Positions 10,215 through 19,592 of a stretch of DNA of 64,000 nt are shown here, in pieces. The stretch comes from Phenylobacterium sp. Lineage in GTDB: Bacteria; Pseudomonadota; Alphaproteobacteria; Caulobacterales; Caulobacteraceae. Position 1 is the first letter of the stretch. Every line of letters starts with the position of its first letter. Below the pieces are notes generated by a model that was not told where the DNA came from, searched no databases, and saw nothing but the letters and a program-made list of their open reading frames with translations. The stretch lies in NCBI RefSeq assembly GCF_025351295.1, contig NZ_JANXWD010000003.1, positions 1-64,000 on the forward strand, in the 5' to 3' direction. Position numbers and translations under genes: made by a program.

Positions 10215-12602
10215 TCAGAACTGCAGCGCCAACCGAACCCCGTATTGGCGAGGCTTCTTGGCCGTTCCCGCCACCGTCTGCTGACCGGCGATGTTCTGCG
10301 AAAAGCCGCCCAGGGTCGGATAGGAAGCCGCCGAGGCCGCCAGCCGCCCGTCGGTGACCCGCGTCGAGCGCGTCGTGTCGTCGTTGTTGGTGGCGTTGCG
10401 GACGAAACCCTCAAGCGTCCAGTTCTCGTACTGCACACCGACCCGGGCATTGATCGTGCTGTGGGCGGGCACCCAGGACTGGTCCCATTCCTCGTTGTAG
10501 ACCTTGCTTTGATACTCCCAGTCGCCGCGAACGTAGAGCGTCAGGTCCGAGGTCACGTGGTGGGTGTAGTCGCCGGAGAACGAGGTCTGCAGCGCCGGCG
10601 TGCCTTCCTGCTGCTTGCCATGCACCGAGCGGCAGTTCAGCCCGGTCTGGACCCCGGTCAGGGCCGCGTAGGGCGCCGAGCAGAAGGCAATATACTTCGC
10701 CTTGCCGTAACCCACCGTGGCGCGCAGCTGGAGGTCGTCGGTCACCGCGGCATTGGCCTCCGCCTCGAAGCCATCGACCTTGGAATGGACGCCCGGCAGG
10801 AAGATCGACGCGAACCCGGTCGGCGTGCCCGCCACCGGCGTCGTCTGGGCAAGCTGCTCGTTCTTGAAGTCCATGTGGAAGACGGCGGCGTTGACCGTCA
10901 GCCGCCCGTCGAGCCAGGTCGACTTCACGCCCGCCTCATAATCCTTCAGCTTCTCCTCGTCGTATGAATACGGAATGTTGTTCGCGGCGGCCTGCGCCGG
11001 CGTGATCGGCTGGAAGCCCCCAGGATTGTTGCCGACAGAATAGAGCGCGTAGAACTGAAGGTTTGGATTGACTTTATACTGGATGTTGAAGCGCGGCAGG
11101 AACGAATTGTAGGTGGCATTGAACCTGGTGAGGCGGGTGCCCAACGTCGCGAGCGCCGTCGAATAGCTTCTGGTCTCGATCTTCTCGTGTTGATAGCGCG
11201 CTTCACCACTGATCGTGATGTGGTCGTTCACATCGAAATAGATCCCGCCGAAGACCGAATTGTCCGTGGCCGGATTCAGGAACGATCCGCCATAGCCGCT
11301 CGAGAAGAAGATCGGGACCCCGCCCAGCGTGGACAGGAAGGCGTGTCCGTCGACCTTGGAATAGTTGTACCCCAGCGTGTAGCGGATCCGCTGATCCTGG
11401 GGCGAGGTCACACGGAACTCCGCCTGGGTGTCCTTCTCCCCCAGGGCGTAGTTGAAGAAGCTCGATGCGAAGTTGTTGCTGGTCGGAACGCCCAACCCAT
11501 TCGGAACGACCACCGGGCTGGTCCCCGATAGGTAGAAATTGCCGTCCAGTTGCTCGTGGAAGGCCTCATGGGTCTTGCCGACATAGCCGCTGACCGTGTG
11601 GTTCAGGACATGCCACTCATAGGCCACCGAGAACCGGTCCTGCTCGTGGCGGATCCCCGGATTGGTGAGCGCCGTCGTCGGAAGGCCCCAGCTCGGCGCC
11701 GAGAAGTTATAGTGGACCGGGCCGTTGAAATAGTAACCGAAGGTCTGCGGCTGGCCGGAGACCAGGGCGCGGGGCATTGAGACCCGCGAATTGGGATCGG
11801 CATAGAGGACCGGCGGAATGTGATCGCTGTCTTCGACGTGCGCGTAGTAGACCTTGATCTTGATGTCGCTGGTCGGCGTCCACACCGTCTTTGAGGAAAT
11901 CGACTTCGTCGACTGATCTCCCAGGTGATAGCCATCGGTCGTGTGCCACTTGTTCGGACCGGTAAAGGAATATTCCCGGAACGTGATCTGCTCAAACAGC
12001 ACGTCCTTGATGATCGGCGCAGAGATGAAGCCGGTATAGTCGTGCTCGCCCTCGGTGGCCTGGACCAGATCGATCTTGCCGGTGAGCTCGTTGCCCGGAT
12101 CGCGGGTGATGAAGTTCACCGCGCCGACGAAGGTGGCGCGTCCGAAGTAGGCGCTCTGAGGTCCCTTGAGGACTTCGATCCGCTCCAGGTTGGCCAGTGG
12201 AATACTGGCGTAGTCACCGGGGCTGTACTGGCCGTCGATGAACACCGACGCCTTGGAGGGGCCGGCGGTGCCGGTGGAGAAGTTGCGGATCTGCAGCTTG
12301 TTGCCGCCGTTGCGGCCGCCCGAGGTGCCGAAGTAGACGCCCGGCGTCACGGTCGCGAGATCGAAGATCGACTTGATCTCGAGCTTTTCGATAGACTTGG
12401 CGGTGAGCGCTGAAACCGTAAGCGGAACGTCCTGCAGCTTCTCTTCCTGCTTGCGGGCCGTGACCACGACTTCTTCCAACGTGCCGGAGTTGGCGGCGTC
12501 CGCCGCCGCCGCCGCGGCGCCACTGGCCCAGCCAATACCCGAGAGCATGGTCGCCGTGCAGAGTAGAGCCCTGGTGTGTCGACGCGAAATCTTCTTCAGC
12601 AC
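10215..12602 (-). CDS. TonB-dependent outer-membrane receptor
   Basis: Signal peptide plus TonB box/plug (EEVVVTARKQEEKLQDVPLTVSALTAKSIEKLEIKSIFDLATVTPGV) and C-terminal beta-barrel ending in F (YGVRLALQF). GTG start at 12602 preferred over ORF-track 12692. Confidence 0.93.
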   Translation of the reverse strand: MLKKISRRHTRALLCTATMLSGIGWASGAAAAAADAANSGTLEEVVVTARKQEEKLQDVPLTVSALTAKSIEKLEIKSIFDLATVTPGVYFGTSGGRNGGNKLQIRNFSTGTAGPSKASVFIDGQYSPGDYASIPLANLERIEVLKGPQSAYFGRATFVGAVNFITRDPGNELTGKIDLVQATEGEHDYTGFISAPIIKDVLFEQITFREYSFTGPNKWHTTDGYHLGDQSTKSISSKTVWTPTSDIKIKVYYAHVEDSDHIPPVLYADPNSRVSMPRALVSGQPQTFGYYFNGPVHYNFSAPSWGLPTTALTNPGIRHEQDRFSVAYEWHVLNHTVSGYVGKTHEAFHEQLDGNFYLSGTSPVVVPNGLGVPTSNNFASSFFNYALGEKDTQAEFRVTSPQDQRIRYTLGYNYSKVDGHAFLSTLGGVPIFFSSGYGGSFLNPATDNSVFGGIYFDVNDHITISGEARYQHEKIETRSYSTALATLGTRLTRFNATYNSFLPRFNIQYKVNPNLQFYALYSVGNNPGGFQPITPAQAAANNIPYSYDEEKLKDYEAGVKSTWLDGRLTVNAAVFHMDFKNEQLAQTTPVAGTPTGFASIFLPGVHSKVDGFEAEANAAVTDDLQLRATVGYGKAKYIAFCSAPYAALTGVQTGLNCRSVHGKQQEGTPALQTSFSGDYTHHVTSDLTLYVRGDWEYQSKVYNEEWDQSWVPAHSTINARVGVQYENWTLEGFVRNATNNDDTTRSTRVTDGRLAASAASYPTLGGFSQNIAGQQTVAGTAKKPRQYGVRLALQF

Positions 12603-12658
12603 TGGAATTCCCCTTATCCCGTCTTGCGTAGCCGCAGGTTCAGGGACCGGGGTTCGGC

Positions 12659-12705
12659 AGTCAATATGCGAGAATATGACTTTATGATGCATGTATGTGC
12701 ATCAT
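12659..12705 (-). promoter_or_regulatory. Candidate regulatory region of the TonB receptor gene: inverted repeat ATGATGCA-TGTATG-TGCATCAT (12684-12705) near TTGACT (12659-12664, minus strand)
   Basis: 8-bp arms with a 6-nt spacer read directly; TTGACT read on the minus strand; the -10 is weak. Confidence 0.5.
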
Positions 12706-13037
12706 GGGTAGTCGGCCAGCCGAAATCTGACCGCACTGGCGTGCCGTAAATCTACATTTGTTTTAATATATCAATAGTTTATGATTCATCGGTCGAAATC
12801 GGCGACATTGGGGCGCAAATCCGTCGCGCCGGGATTTCATGACGATGCGCCAGAATGATGGAAAGTGTGTCTCTGGCGCCGCTAACAGTTTTCGCGCGCC
12901 GGCCTGTTGAAACTTGCTTTGATGCGGGCTTTGAACGTCTCGAACGGGGATAGCACACGAAGGTCCGCACCGTTGCGACGATGTCCGCTTCGCCAAATTC
13001 TACCCGCGGCCGTTCGTCGAAGACCGCAAGAGGGTTC

Positions 13038-13823
13038 ATGTCCGAGGAAGCCAACGCCACGATCAAGTCCGTCGCTCGGGTCTTTCAGGTGCTGGAGCTG
13101 TTCGAAAAGCTGCGCGAGCCGCTCACCTCGATCCGGGTCGGCCGCAGCCTGGACTATCCCGCCTCCAGCGCGCTGGCCCTGCTGAAGAGCATGGTGGCGC
13201 TGGGTTATCTGTCGTTCGACCGGATCGACCGCACCTATTTCCCGACCATGCGCCTGCCGCTGATGAGCCAGTGGGTGGAGAGTGCGGTCCACAGCGGCGA
13301 CGGCAGCCTGATCGCCATGGTCGGGGAGTTGATCCGCGCGACCGGCGAGTCGGTCTCGATCAGCTGCCAAAACGACCTGCACATGCAGTTCGTCCACATC
13401 GAACAGGGGCCGCAGCACATCACGGTGAACCTGTCCGCTGGCACCCTGGCGCCCCTCTTCCGCTCCAGCATCGGCCTGGCCGCGCTGACCATGCGGCCAA
13501 ACGACGAAATCCTGCGGCTGGCGGCCCGCCAGAACAAGGCCTCGAAGGGCAAGGAGGCCGCCCTGGACCCGGGGGCGACCCTGGAGCTGGTGGAGGGCAT
13601 CCGCCGCCGCGGCTGGTTCGCAGGCTACGACATGTACATCGAGGGCGTGGGCGCGATTTCCTGGGTGCTGCCGACGCGCGACGGGCGGCGCAACATGGTG
13701 CTGGCCATCTCCGGCCCGACCGAGCGGATCCGGCGCAACGAGGCCCAGATCGTCGTCGCGGTCACGCCGATCCTGCAGGCCCATGGTTTTGCAAGTCAGG
13801 AGCGTCCGAAGCGCTCGGCCTGA
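13038..13823 (+). CDS. IclR-family transcriptional regulator
   Basis: MSEEANATIKSVARVFQVLELFEKLREPLTSIRVGRSLDYPASSALALLKSMVALGYLSFD; internal ATG preferred to 12981. Confidence 0.85.
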   Translation: MSEEANATIKSVARVFQVLELFEKLREPLTSIRVGRSLDYPASSALALLKSMVALGYLSFDRIDRTYFPTMRLPLMSQWVESAVHSGDGSLIAMVGELIRATGESVSISCQNDLHMQFVHIEQGPQHITVNLSAGTLAPLFRSSIGLAALTMRPNDEILRLAARQNKASKGKEAALDPGATLELVEGIRRRGWFAGYDMYIEGVGAISWVLPTRDGRRNMVLAISGPTERIRRNEAQIVVAVTPILQAHGFASQERPKRSA

Positions 13824-13844
13824 GCTGTCGGCGGCCGGCGCGGG

Positions 13845-14963
13845 TCAGGGCGTCACGATCTGGCGGATGGCCCCGCCACTGGCCAGCTCGTCCATCAGCC
13901 GGTTGATCTCCGACAGCGGGCTCACCGAGGTCAGCAGCCGGTCGACCGGCAAGCGGCCGGCCCGCCACAGCGCGATATAGCGCGGCACGTCGCGCGACGG
14001 GATCGAGGAGCCCATGTAGCTGCCCGCCAGCGTTTTGCCGTCGCCGACCAGGGACACGGCGGGAATGCTCAGCATCTCGGCCGGATTGGGGAGGCCGACG
14101 GTCACGGTGCGGCCGCCGCGCTTGGTGGCCCGGTAGGCCTGGACCAGCACCTCGGCCTTGCCGGCCGTCTCGATGGCTACATCGACGCCGCCGCCGGGGA
14201 CCGCGGCGATGGCGGCCGCCGCTTCGGACGGGTCGACCGCCACCGTGGCGCCGAGCTCAAGGGCGAGCTGACGCTTCCAGGGAAACGGGTCGATGGCGAC
14301 GATGGGCTCCGCGCCAGCCACCATCGCCCCCAGCAGCGAAGACAGGCCAACCCCGCCCAAGCCATAGATCGCGACGCTCTCGCCGGGCCGGACCATGGCG
14401 GTGTTGAGCACGGCGCCGACGCCGGTCAGGACCGCGCAGCCGAACAGCGCCGCGATCTCGGGGGCGATGTCCCCAGGGACCTTCACGGCCGAGCGCTCGT
14501 CGATGACGGCATGGGTGGCGAAGGCCGACACGCCCAGATGGTGGAAGACCTCGCCGCTGCCCTCGCGCAGCCGGTGGCCGCCGCGCAGCATGCGGCCCGC
14601 GCCGTTGGCCTGGGCGGCCGGAGCGCAAAGGAAGCCGTGCCCCGAACCGCACGACGCGCAGTGGCCGCAAGCCGGCAGGAAGGCCAGGACCACGCGGTCG
14701 CCGGCCTCGAAGCGGCTCTTCGGATCGCCGGCCCGCATCACCGTCGCCGCGGCCTCGTGGCCCAGCGCCATCGGCATCGGCCGCGGCCGGTCGCCGTTCA
14801 CCACGGACAGATCCGAATGGCAGATGCCGGCCGCGTCGATCCGGACCAGCAGTTCGCCGTGCTGCGGCTCGCCCAGGTCGACCTGGGCCAGGCGGAGCGG
14901 TCGGGTTTCGGCGTAGGGGCCCGGATCGCCGATCCGGTCGAGTATGGCGGCGGTGATCTGCAT
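13845..14963 (-). CDS. Zinc-dependent alcohol dehydrogenase family protein
   Basis: 372 aa MDR family: GICHSDLSVVNGD, GHEAAATV, CGHCASCGSGHGFLC, YGLGGVGLSSLLGA. Confidence 0.93.
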   Translation of the reverse strand: MQITAAILDRIGDPGPYAETRPLRLAQVDLGEPQHGELLVRIDAAGICHSDLSVVNGDRPRPMPMALGHEAAATVMRAGDPKSRFEAGDRVVLAFLPACGHCASCGSGHGFLCAPAAQANGAGRMLRGGHRLREGSGEVFHHLGVSAFATHAVIDERSAVKVPGDIAPEIAALFGCAVLTGVGAVLNTAMVRPGESVAIYGLGGVGLSSLLGAMVAGAEPIVAIDPFPWKRQLALELGATVAVDPSEAAAAIAAVPGGGVDVAIETAGKAEVLVQAYRATKRGGRTVTVGLPNPAEMLSIPAVSLVGDGKTLAGSYMGSSIPSRDVPRYIALWRAGRLPVDRLLTSVSPLSEINRLMDELASGGAIRQIVTP

Positions 14964-14978
14964 GGGAGGTCCTGGGGA

Positions 14979-16388
14979 TCAGGCGTTCGCCGCGGCCTGG
15001 GCTTCGGCCTCCGCGGCGGTGCGGAAGGGCCGGAGCAGCAGGGCGAAGGCCAGGGCCGCGATGACCGCGCTGCCCGCGCCGACAATGGCGGCCGAGACGC
15101 CGACCGCGGCCTTGTCGTGGAACACATAGTCGGTCAGGGCCCCGGTGATCAGCGGTCCGGCGGTGAGGCCGACCAGGTTCACCAGCACCAGGTAGAGCGC
15201 CGAGACCGTCGCCCGCATCCGGTTGGGGGTGATCAGCTGCAGCGACGCCGGCGCCGCGCCATAGGCGAAGGCGCCGAAGAACAGCACGACCGCCAGGGCG
15301 GCCACCGCCAGCGGCAGGGTCGGCATCAGCGGGAAGGCGATCACCGGGACCAGCACCAGCAGGGCGGCGAGCCGTCCGGTCCGGATGGTCGCGTCGATGC
15401 GCCCCCCGGCCTGTATCCGGTCACAGAACAGACTGCCCGAAACGATCCCGGCCGTGGCGAAGACCAGCATCGTCACCCCGACGATATAGGCGCCTTCGGA
15501 GGGGCTCACGCCGAAATGCCGCGACAGGTAGGGCCGCGCCCACAGCAGGGCCACGTTGAACGGCACGCCCAGGAACGAGAAACCCGCCGTGATCAGACCA
15601 TAGGCCACGCGGTGACGCCCGATGTGCGTCCAGGCGCTGGCCCAATTCTCGGCGAAGCCCGCGGAGGTCTTCTCGGCCAAGACGGCGGAGGTCGCCTCGG
15701 CGGCCTTCAGCCGGCGCAGCGGCTCGCGCATCGTCGTCGCCAGCGCGGCGACCAGCAGTCCGGGCAACCCGACCAGGAAGAACACCAGCTGCCAGGATCG
15801 CACCTCGCCCAGCACCGGCACGACCACCGACGGCCGCGCGCCGATCAGGCCCACCACCGCGCCCCCGCCCAGGATCGCGAGACCGGATCCAAGGTAGATG
15901 CCGATGGTGTAGACGCCCATGGCCAGGCTGCGCCGCTGGGGCGGGAAACAGTCGGCGATCAGGGAATAGCCGGCGGGGGAGAGGCCAGCTTCCCCGATCC
16001 CCACGCCGATGCGCGCGACGAACAGCTGGCCGAAGGTGCGGGTCACGCCGCAGACCGCGGTCATCAGGCTCCACAGCGCGATACTGCCGGCGATCAGCCA
16101 CTTGCGGTTCGACCGGTCCGCCAGATAGCCCAGCGGGACGCCCAGGGTGACGTAGAAGATCACGAAGGCGAAGCCGTGCAGCAGGCCCAGCTGGGTGTCG
16201 TTGATGTGTAGGTCGGCCTGGATCGGCTCGACCAGGATGGTCAGGATCGAACGGTCGACATAGCCGAAGGTGTAAGCCAGCAGCAGGACGCCCACGGTGT
16301 ACCAGGCGGTGCTCGGACGCGGCCATCCGTCGGCGACGGAGGCGGTCAGGACGCCCGGGCAGGCGGCTTCCTGCGCGGCGTGGCTCAT
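14979..16388 (-). CDS. MFS transporter
   Basis: 469 aa; multiple TM segments, LGYLADRSNRKWLI motif. Confidence 0.92.
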   Translation of the reverse strand: MSHAAQEAACPGVLTASVADGWPRPSTAWYTVGVLLLAYTFGYVDRSILTILVEPIQADLHINDTQLGLLHGFAFVIFYVTLGVPLGYLADRSNRKWLIAGSIALWSLMTAVCGVTRTFGQLFVARIGVGIGEAGLSPAGYSLIADCFPPQRRSLAMGVYTIGIYLGSGLAILGGGAVVGLIGARPSVVVPVLGEVRSWQLVFFLVGLPGLLVAALATTMREPLRRLKAAEATSAVLAEKTSAGFAENWASAWTHIGRHRVAYGLITAGFSFLGVPFNVALLWARPYLSRHFGVSPSEGAYIVGVTMLVFATAGIVSGSLFCDRIQAGGRIDATIRTGRLAALLVLVPVIAFPLMPTLPLAVAALAVVLFFGAFAYGAAPASLQLITPNRMRATVSALYLVLVNLVGLTAGPLITGALTDYVFHDKAAVGVSAAIVGAGSAVIAALAFALLLRPFRTAAEAEAQAAANA

Positions 16389-17176
16389 GTCACGACCTTC
16401 CAGCTGGGCGGCCGCTTTTCACGGAAGGCGGTGTAGCCCTCCCGACCATAGGGCTCGGATCGCATGTACCGGGCAAAGGTGCTCAGTTCGAGCGCGACCG
16501 CGTCGGCCAGGGTGAGGTCGGCCGCCTGCTGCAGCACGGACTTGCTGGCCGCCAGAACGGCGCGCGGCTTGTCGATGAGGGTGCGCAGGAAGGCGTGCGA
16601 CTCCTCGAGCAGCTGGGCGCGGGGCACGGACCGGATGGCCAGGCCATAGTCCACGGCTTCCTGTCCGCGCAGGAAGCGGGCGCTCCAGATCAGCGCCTTG
16701 GCCTTCTGGTCGCCGACCTTGCGTTTCAGGCGCGTGGTCACCGCGGCGGGCAGCACGCCGGAGTCGGTGTGCGCGTCGCCGAAGTCGGCCTCGTCGGCGA
16801 CGATGACGAAGTCGCAGCCCAGGGCGAACTCGAACCCGCCGGCGCGGGTGACGCCGTTGATCGCCGCCAGGGTCGGGACCGGCAGCGCCTCGAGGCGGGC
16901 GATGATGCCGGCGACCCGGGCGACCGTGGCGTTGAAGAAGTCGAGGTCGGCGAAGGCGCGGTCCAGCAGGTCGAGGTCCAGGCCCACGCAGAAGGCGCGG
17001 TCGCCCGCCCCGGTCAGGATCAGGGCGCGAAGGGCCGCGTCGCCCTCTGCGTCCGTCAGCACCGACTCCAACTCGTCCAGGCGTTGCTCGGTGATCGCGT
17101 TCAGCCGTTCGGGGGTGTCGAAGGTGACCACGCCGATGCCGCCGGCCGTCTCGTAGCGCAGGGAGCTGTAGGTCAT
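16385..17176 (-). CDS. Enoyl-CoA hydratase/isomerase family protein
   Basis: MTYSSLRYETAGGIGVVTFDTPERLNAI...RAFCVGLDLDLLD...LPVPTLAAINGVTRAGGFEFALGCDFVIVADEADF; ATGA overlap with the upstream gene. Confidence 0.9.
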   Translation of the reverse strand: MTYSSLRYETAGGIGVVTFDTPERLNAITEQRLDELESVLTDAEGDAALRALILTGAGDRAFCVGLDLDLLDRAFADLDFFNATVARVAGIIARLEALPVPTLAAINGVTRAGGFEFALGCDFVIVADEADFGDAHTDSGVLPAAVTTRLKRKVGDQKAKALIWSARFLRGQEAVDYGLAIRSVPRAQLLEESHAFLRTLIDKPRAVLAASKSVLQQAADLTLADAVALELSTFARYMRSEPYGREGYTAFREKRPPSWKVVT

Positions 17177-18720
17177 GTCGTGGGGGCCTTTTCCGCGTGC
17201 AGGTCGCGCAGGGCGGTCTTCAGCACCTTGCCGTTGGCGTTGCGCGGCAGGGCGGCGATGGAGGTGAAGGTCTTCGGCAGCTTGTAGGGCGCCAGCCGGT
17301 CGCGGCAGAAAGCCAGTAGATCCTCGGCCGAGGCGGTCTGCCCGTCCGCGAAGATCAGATAGGCCACGAGCTGCTCGCCCCAGCGGGGGTCCTCGGCCCC
17401 GATCACCGCCGATTCGCGGACCGCCGGATGACCGTCCAGGACCGTCTCGATCTCGCGGGGATAGACGTTCATGCCGCCGGTGATCACCATGTCCTTCTTG
17501 CGGTCGACGATGTAGATGAAGCCCTCCTCGTCGCGCACCGCCATGTCGCCCACGCTGACGAAGCCGTCGCGCAGGGTCTCCTGGGTCTGCTCCGCTTTTC
17601 CCCAGTAGCCGTTGAACAGGTAGGGCGAGCTCGAGAACAGTTCGCCGACCTCGCCGGGATCGACCTCGCGGCCATCGTCGTCCAGCAGCCGCACGCTGTT
17701 GCCCACGAACGGCAGTCCGACGCACTTGACCTTCCGCAGCTGATCCGGCGGCCGCAGGTTGGTCACCACGCCGGCCTCGGTCGAGCCGTAGGTCTCGTGC
17801 AGCAGGCCGTCGCCGAAGTACTCGACGATCCGCGCCTTGGCGGACTGCGACAGCGGCGCCGCGTTGGCCACGATGCCGCGCAGGCGGTTGCCGCGCAGGC
17901 GCTCGATCAGCTTCGGTTCCAGGCCGAAGATGCCGTGATAGTGGGTGGGCACGGTGAACAGGCCGGTGACCTCGCCGCCGTGGATCGCGCGCAGGACGGC
18001 CTCGGGGTCGAAGCGGCTCATGATCTGCGCCGTACCGCCCAGGAAGATCGCGGCGAAGGCATAGGCGAACCCGGCGCCGTGGCACATCGGCGAGATGGCC
18101 AGGAAGTGATCCTCCGGCGAGTAGATGCCGTATTCCGCGGCATAGGCCAGGAAGCCCAGGGTCCGGGACCGGTGGGAGAGCATCACGCCCTTGGGCCGGC
18201 CGGTGGTGCCCGAGGTGTAGGGGATCGAGAACGTGGCCCACTCCTCGACGGGCGGCGGCTCGAACCGGTCCGACGCCTGGGCCTTCAGCGCCTCGTACTC
18301 CGCGCCCAGCCAGACGATGCGCTCGACGGTCTCAAGACGATCCCGGGCGATGCTGTCCTCGCAGTCCGGGTGGACGAACAGCACCCGGGCCTTGGCGTCG
18401 TTCAGGATGTCGGCGAGTTCCGGGGCGGTCAGCCGGGGATTGGGGGTCGCGAGCGCGGCGCCGACGTCCGAAACCCCGGCGGCGATCTCCAGATATTCCA
18501 TGCAGTTGGGCGCGACGATCGCGGCGTTGTCGCCGGGCCCCAGCCCGATCGCGCGCGCCAGGTTGGCGATGCGGTTCACATTGGCCACGACCGTCGAATA
18601 GGCCCGCCGTTCGGCGCCCATGATCAGCGCCGTCTTCCCGGGCGCTCGCGCGGCCGCCGCCCGCAGACCACTGGAGAGAGTCAGATGGCGGAACGTGGCC
18701 GGGAGCGGCGCTGGGCTCAC
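17173..18720 (-). CDS. Acyl-CoA synthetase (AMP-dependent synthetase/ligase family)
   Basis: GTG start at 18720; YTSGTTGRPKGVMLSHR, ETYGSTEAG, IVDRKKDMVITGGMNVYPREIE, PYKLPKTF, NGKVLKTALRDL. Confidence 0.93.
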   Translation of the reverse strand: MSPAPLPATFRHLTLSSGLRAAAARAPGKTALIMGAERRAYSTVVANVNRIANLARAIGLGPGDNAAIVAPNCMEYLEIAAGVSDVGAALATPNPRLTAPELADILNDAKARVLFVHPDCEDSIARDRLETVERIVWLGAEYEALKAQASDRFEPPPVEEWATFSIPYTSGTTGRPKGVMLSHRSRTLGFLAYAAEYGIYSPEDHFLAISPMCHGAGFAYAFAAIFLGGTAQIMSRFDPEAVLRAIHGGEVTGLFTVPTHYHGIFGLEPKLIERLRGNRLRGIVANAAPLSQSAKARIVEYFGDGLLHETYGSTEAGVVTNLRPPDQLRKVKCVGLPFVGNSVRLLDDDGREVDPGEVGELFSSSPYLFNGYWGKAEQTQETLRDGFVSVGDMAVRDEEGFIYIVDRKKDMVITGGMNVYPREIETVLDGHPAVRESAVIGAEDPRWGEQLVAYLIFADGQTASAEDLLAFCRDRLAPYKLPKTFTSIAALPRNANGKVLKTALRDLHAEKAPTT

Positions 18721-19592
18721 AGGCCGAACACCTTCACGGCGTTGCCGCGCATGACCAGGTCGTAGGACGCGGGCCGCAGCCCGTGGTCGCGCATTTCGCG
18801 GACCGCCCGCTCGGGGTCGATGACCGGCCAGTCGGTGCCGAACAGCACCTTGTGGGCGCCGTAGGAGTCCATGTAGCGCACCAGGGTCGCCGGCAAGTGC
18901 TTGGGCGCGTAGGCGTCGATGCCGATGAAGACGTTCTCGTGCTTCCAGGCCATGGCGATCATCTCGTCGGTCCACGGCACGCCGACGTGGATGCCGATCA
19001 GCTTCAGATCGGGGAAGTCGATGGCGATCTGGTCCAGCAGGATCGGCCGCGCCACGCTGGGGAGGCGCACGGTCTTCTGGTAGATCAGGTTCTGGCCCAC
19101 CTGCATCATGATGGGCACGCCCAGTTCCACGCAGCGGGCGTAGTAGGGGTAGTAGAGCGCCGCATCCGGGGCCAGCTTGAACCAGTGCGGATAGAGGTGG
19201 GCCCCGACGAAGCCCAGGTCCCTCACCGCGTGGTCCAGTTCCTTCAGGCCCGCAACGCCGCGGAAGGGATCGACGCCGGCCAGGCCGGAGAAGCGGTCCG
19301 GATGCTTGCGGCACCATTGGGCGACCTGTTCGTAGGGGATCTCGAACGAACCGCGCATGTCGCGGTCGCCGGCGCGCACCGCGATCAGTAGCGACCGCTC
19401 GATGCCGGCGCGGTCCATCTTCTTCAGATAGTCGTCGATCGAGACGCCGGTCTTCATATGCTCCGCCATCCGCACCTGGGTGGTGAAGCTGGCGTCGAAG
19501 CCGGTCTGATGGTTGGCGACCTCGTGCGGCGTGAACAGGTTGACGACGATGTCGATCGCGCCGGTTCCCGATGCGGGAGCTTGGGAGGTCAT
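18717..19592 (-). CDS. Amidohydrolase family (amidohydro_2) protein
   Basis: 291 aa; GVHIGVPWTDEMIAMAWKHENVFIGIDAYAPKHLP...KVLFGTDWPVIDPERA. Confidence 0.88.
   Translation of the reverse strand: MTSQAPASGTGAIDIVVNLFTPHEVANHQTGFDASFTTQVRMAEHMKTGVSIDDYLKKMDRAGIERSLLIAVRAGDRDMRGSFEIPYEQVAQWCRKHPDRFSGLAGVDPFRGVAGLKELDHAVRDLGFVGAHLYPHWFKLAPDAALYYPYYARCVELGVPIMMQVGQNLIYQKTVRLPSVARPILLDQIAIDFPDLKLIGIHVGVPWTDEMIAMAWKHENVFIGIDAYAPKHLPATLVRYMDSYGAHKVLFGTDWPVIDPERAVREMRDHGLRPASYDLVMRGNAVKVFGL

Noticed and set aside
14511-16211. 566-aa plus-strand ORF opposite ADH/MFS genes
   Set aside because: Q/R/G/H-rich shadow frame spanning two real minus-strand genes; no family motifs.
17177-19317. Possible 714-aa fusion containing the acyl-CoA synthetase
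   Set aside because: The extra N-terminal ~200 codons are a shadow of the amidohydrolase; ligase starts at GTG 18720.
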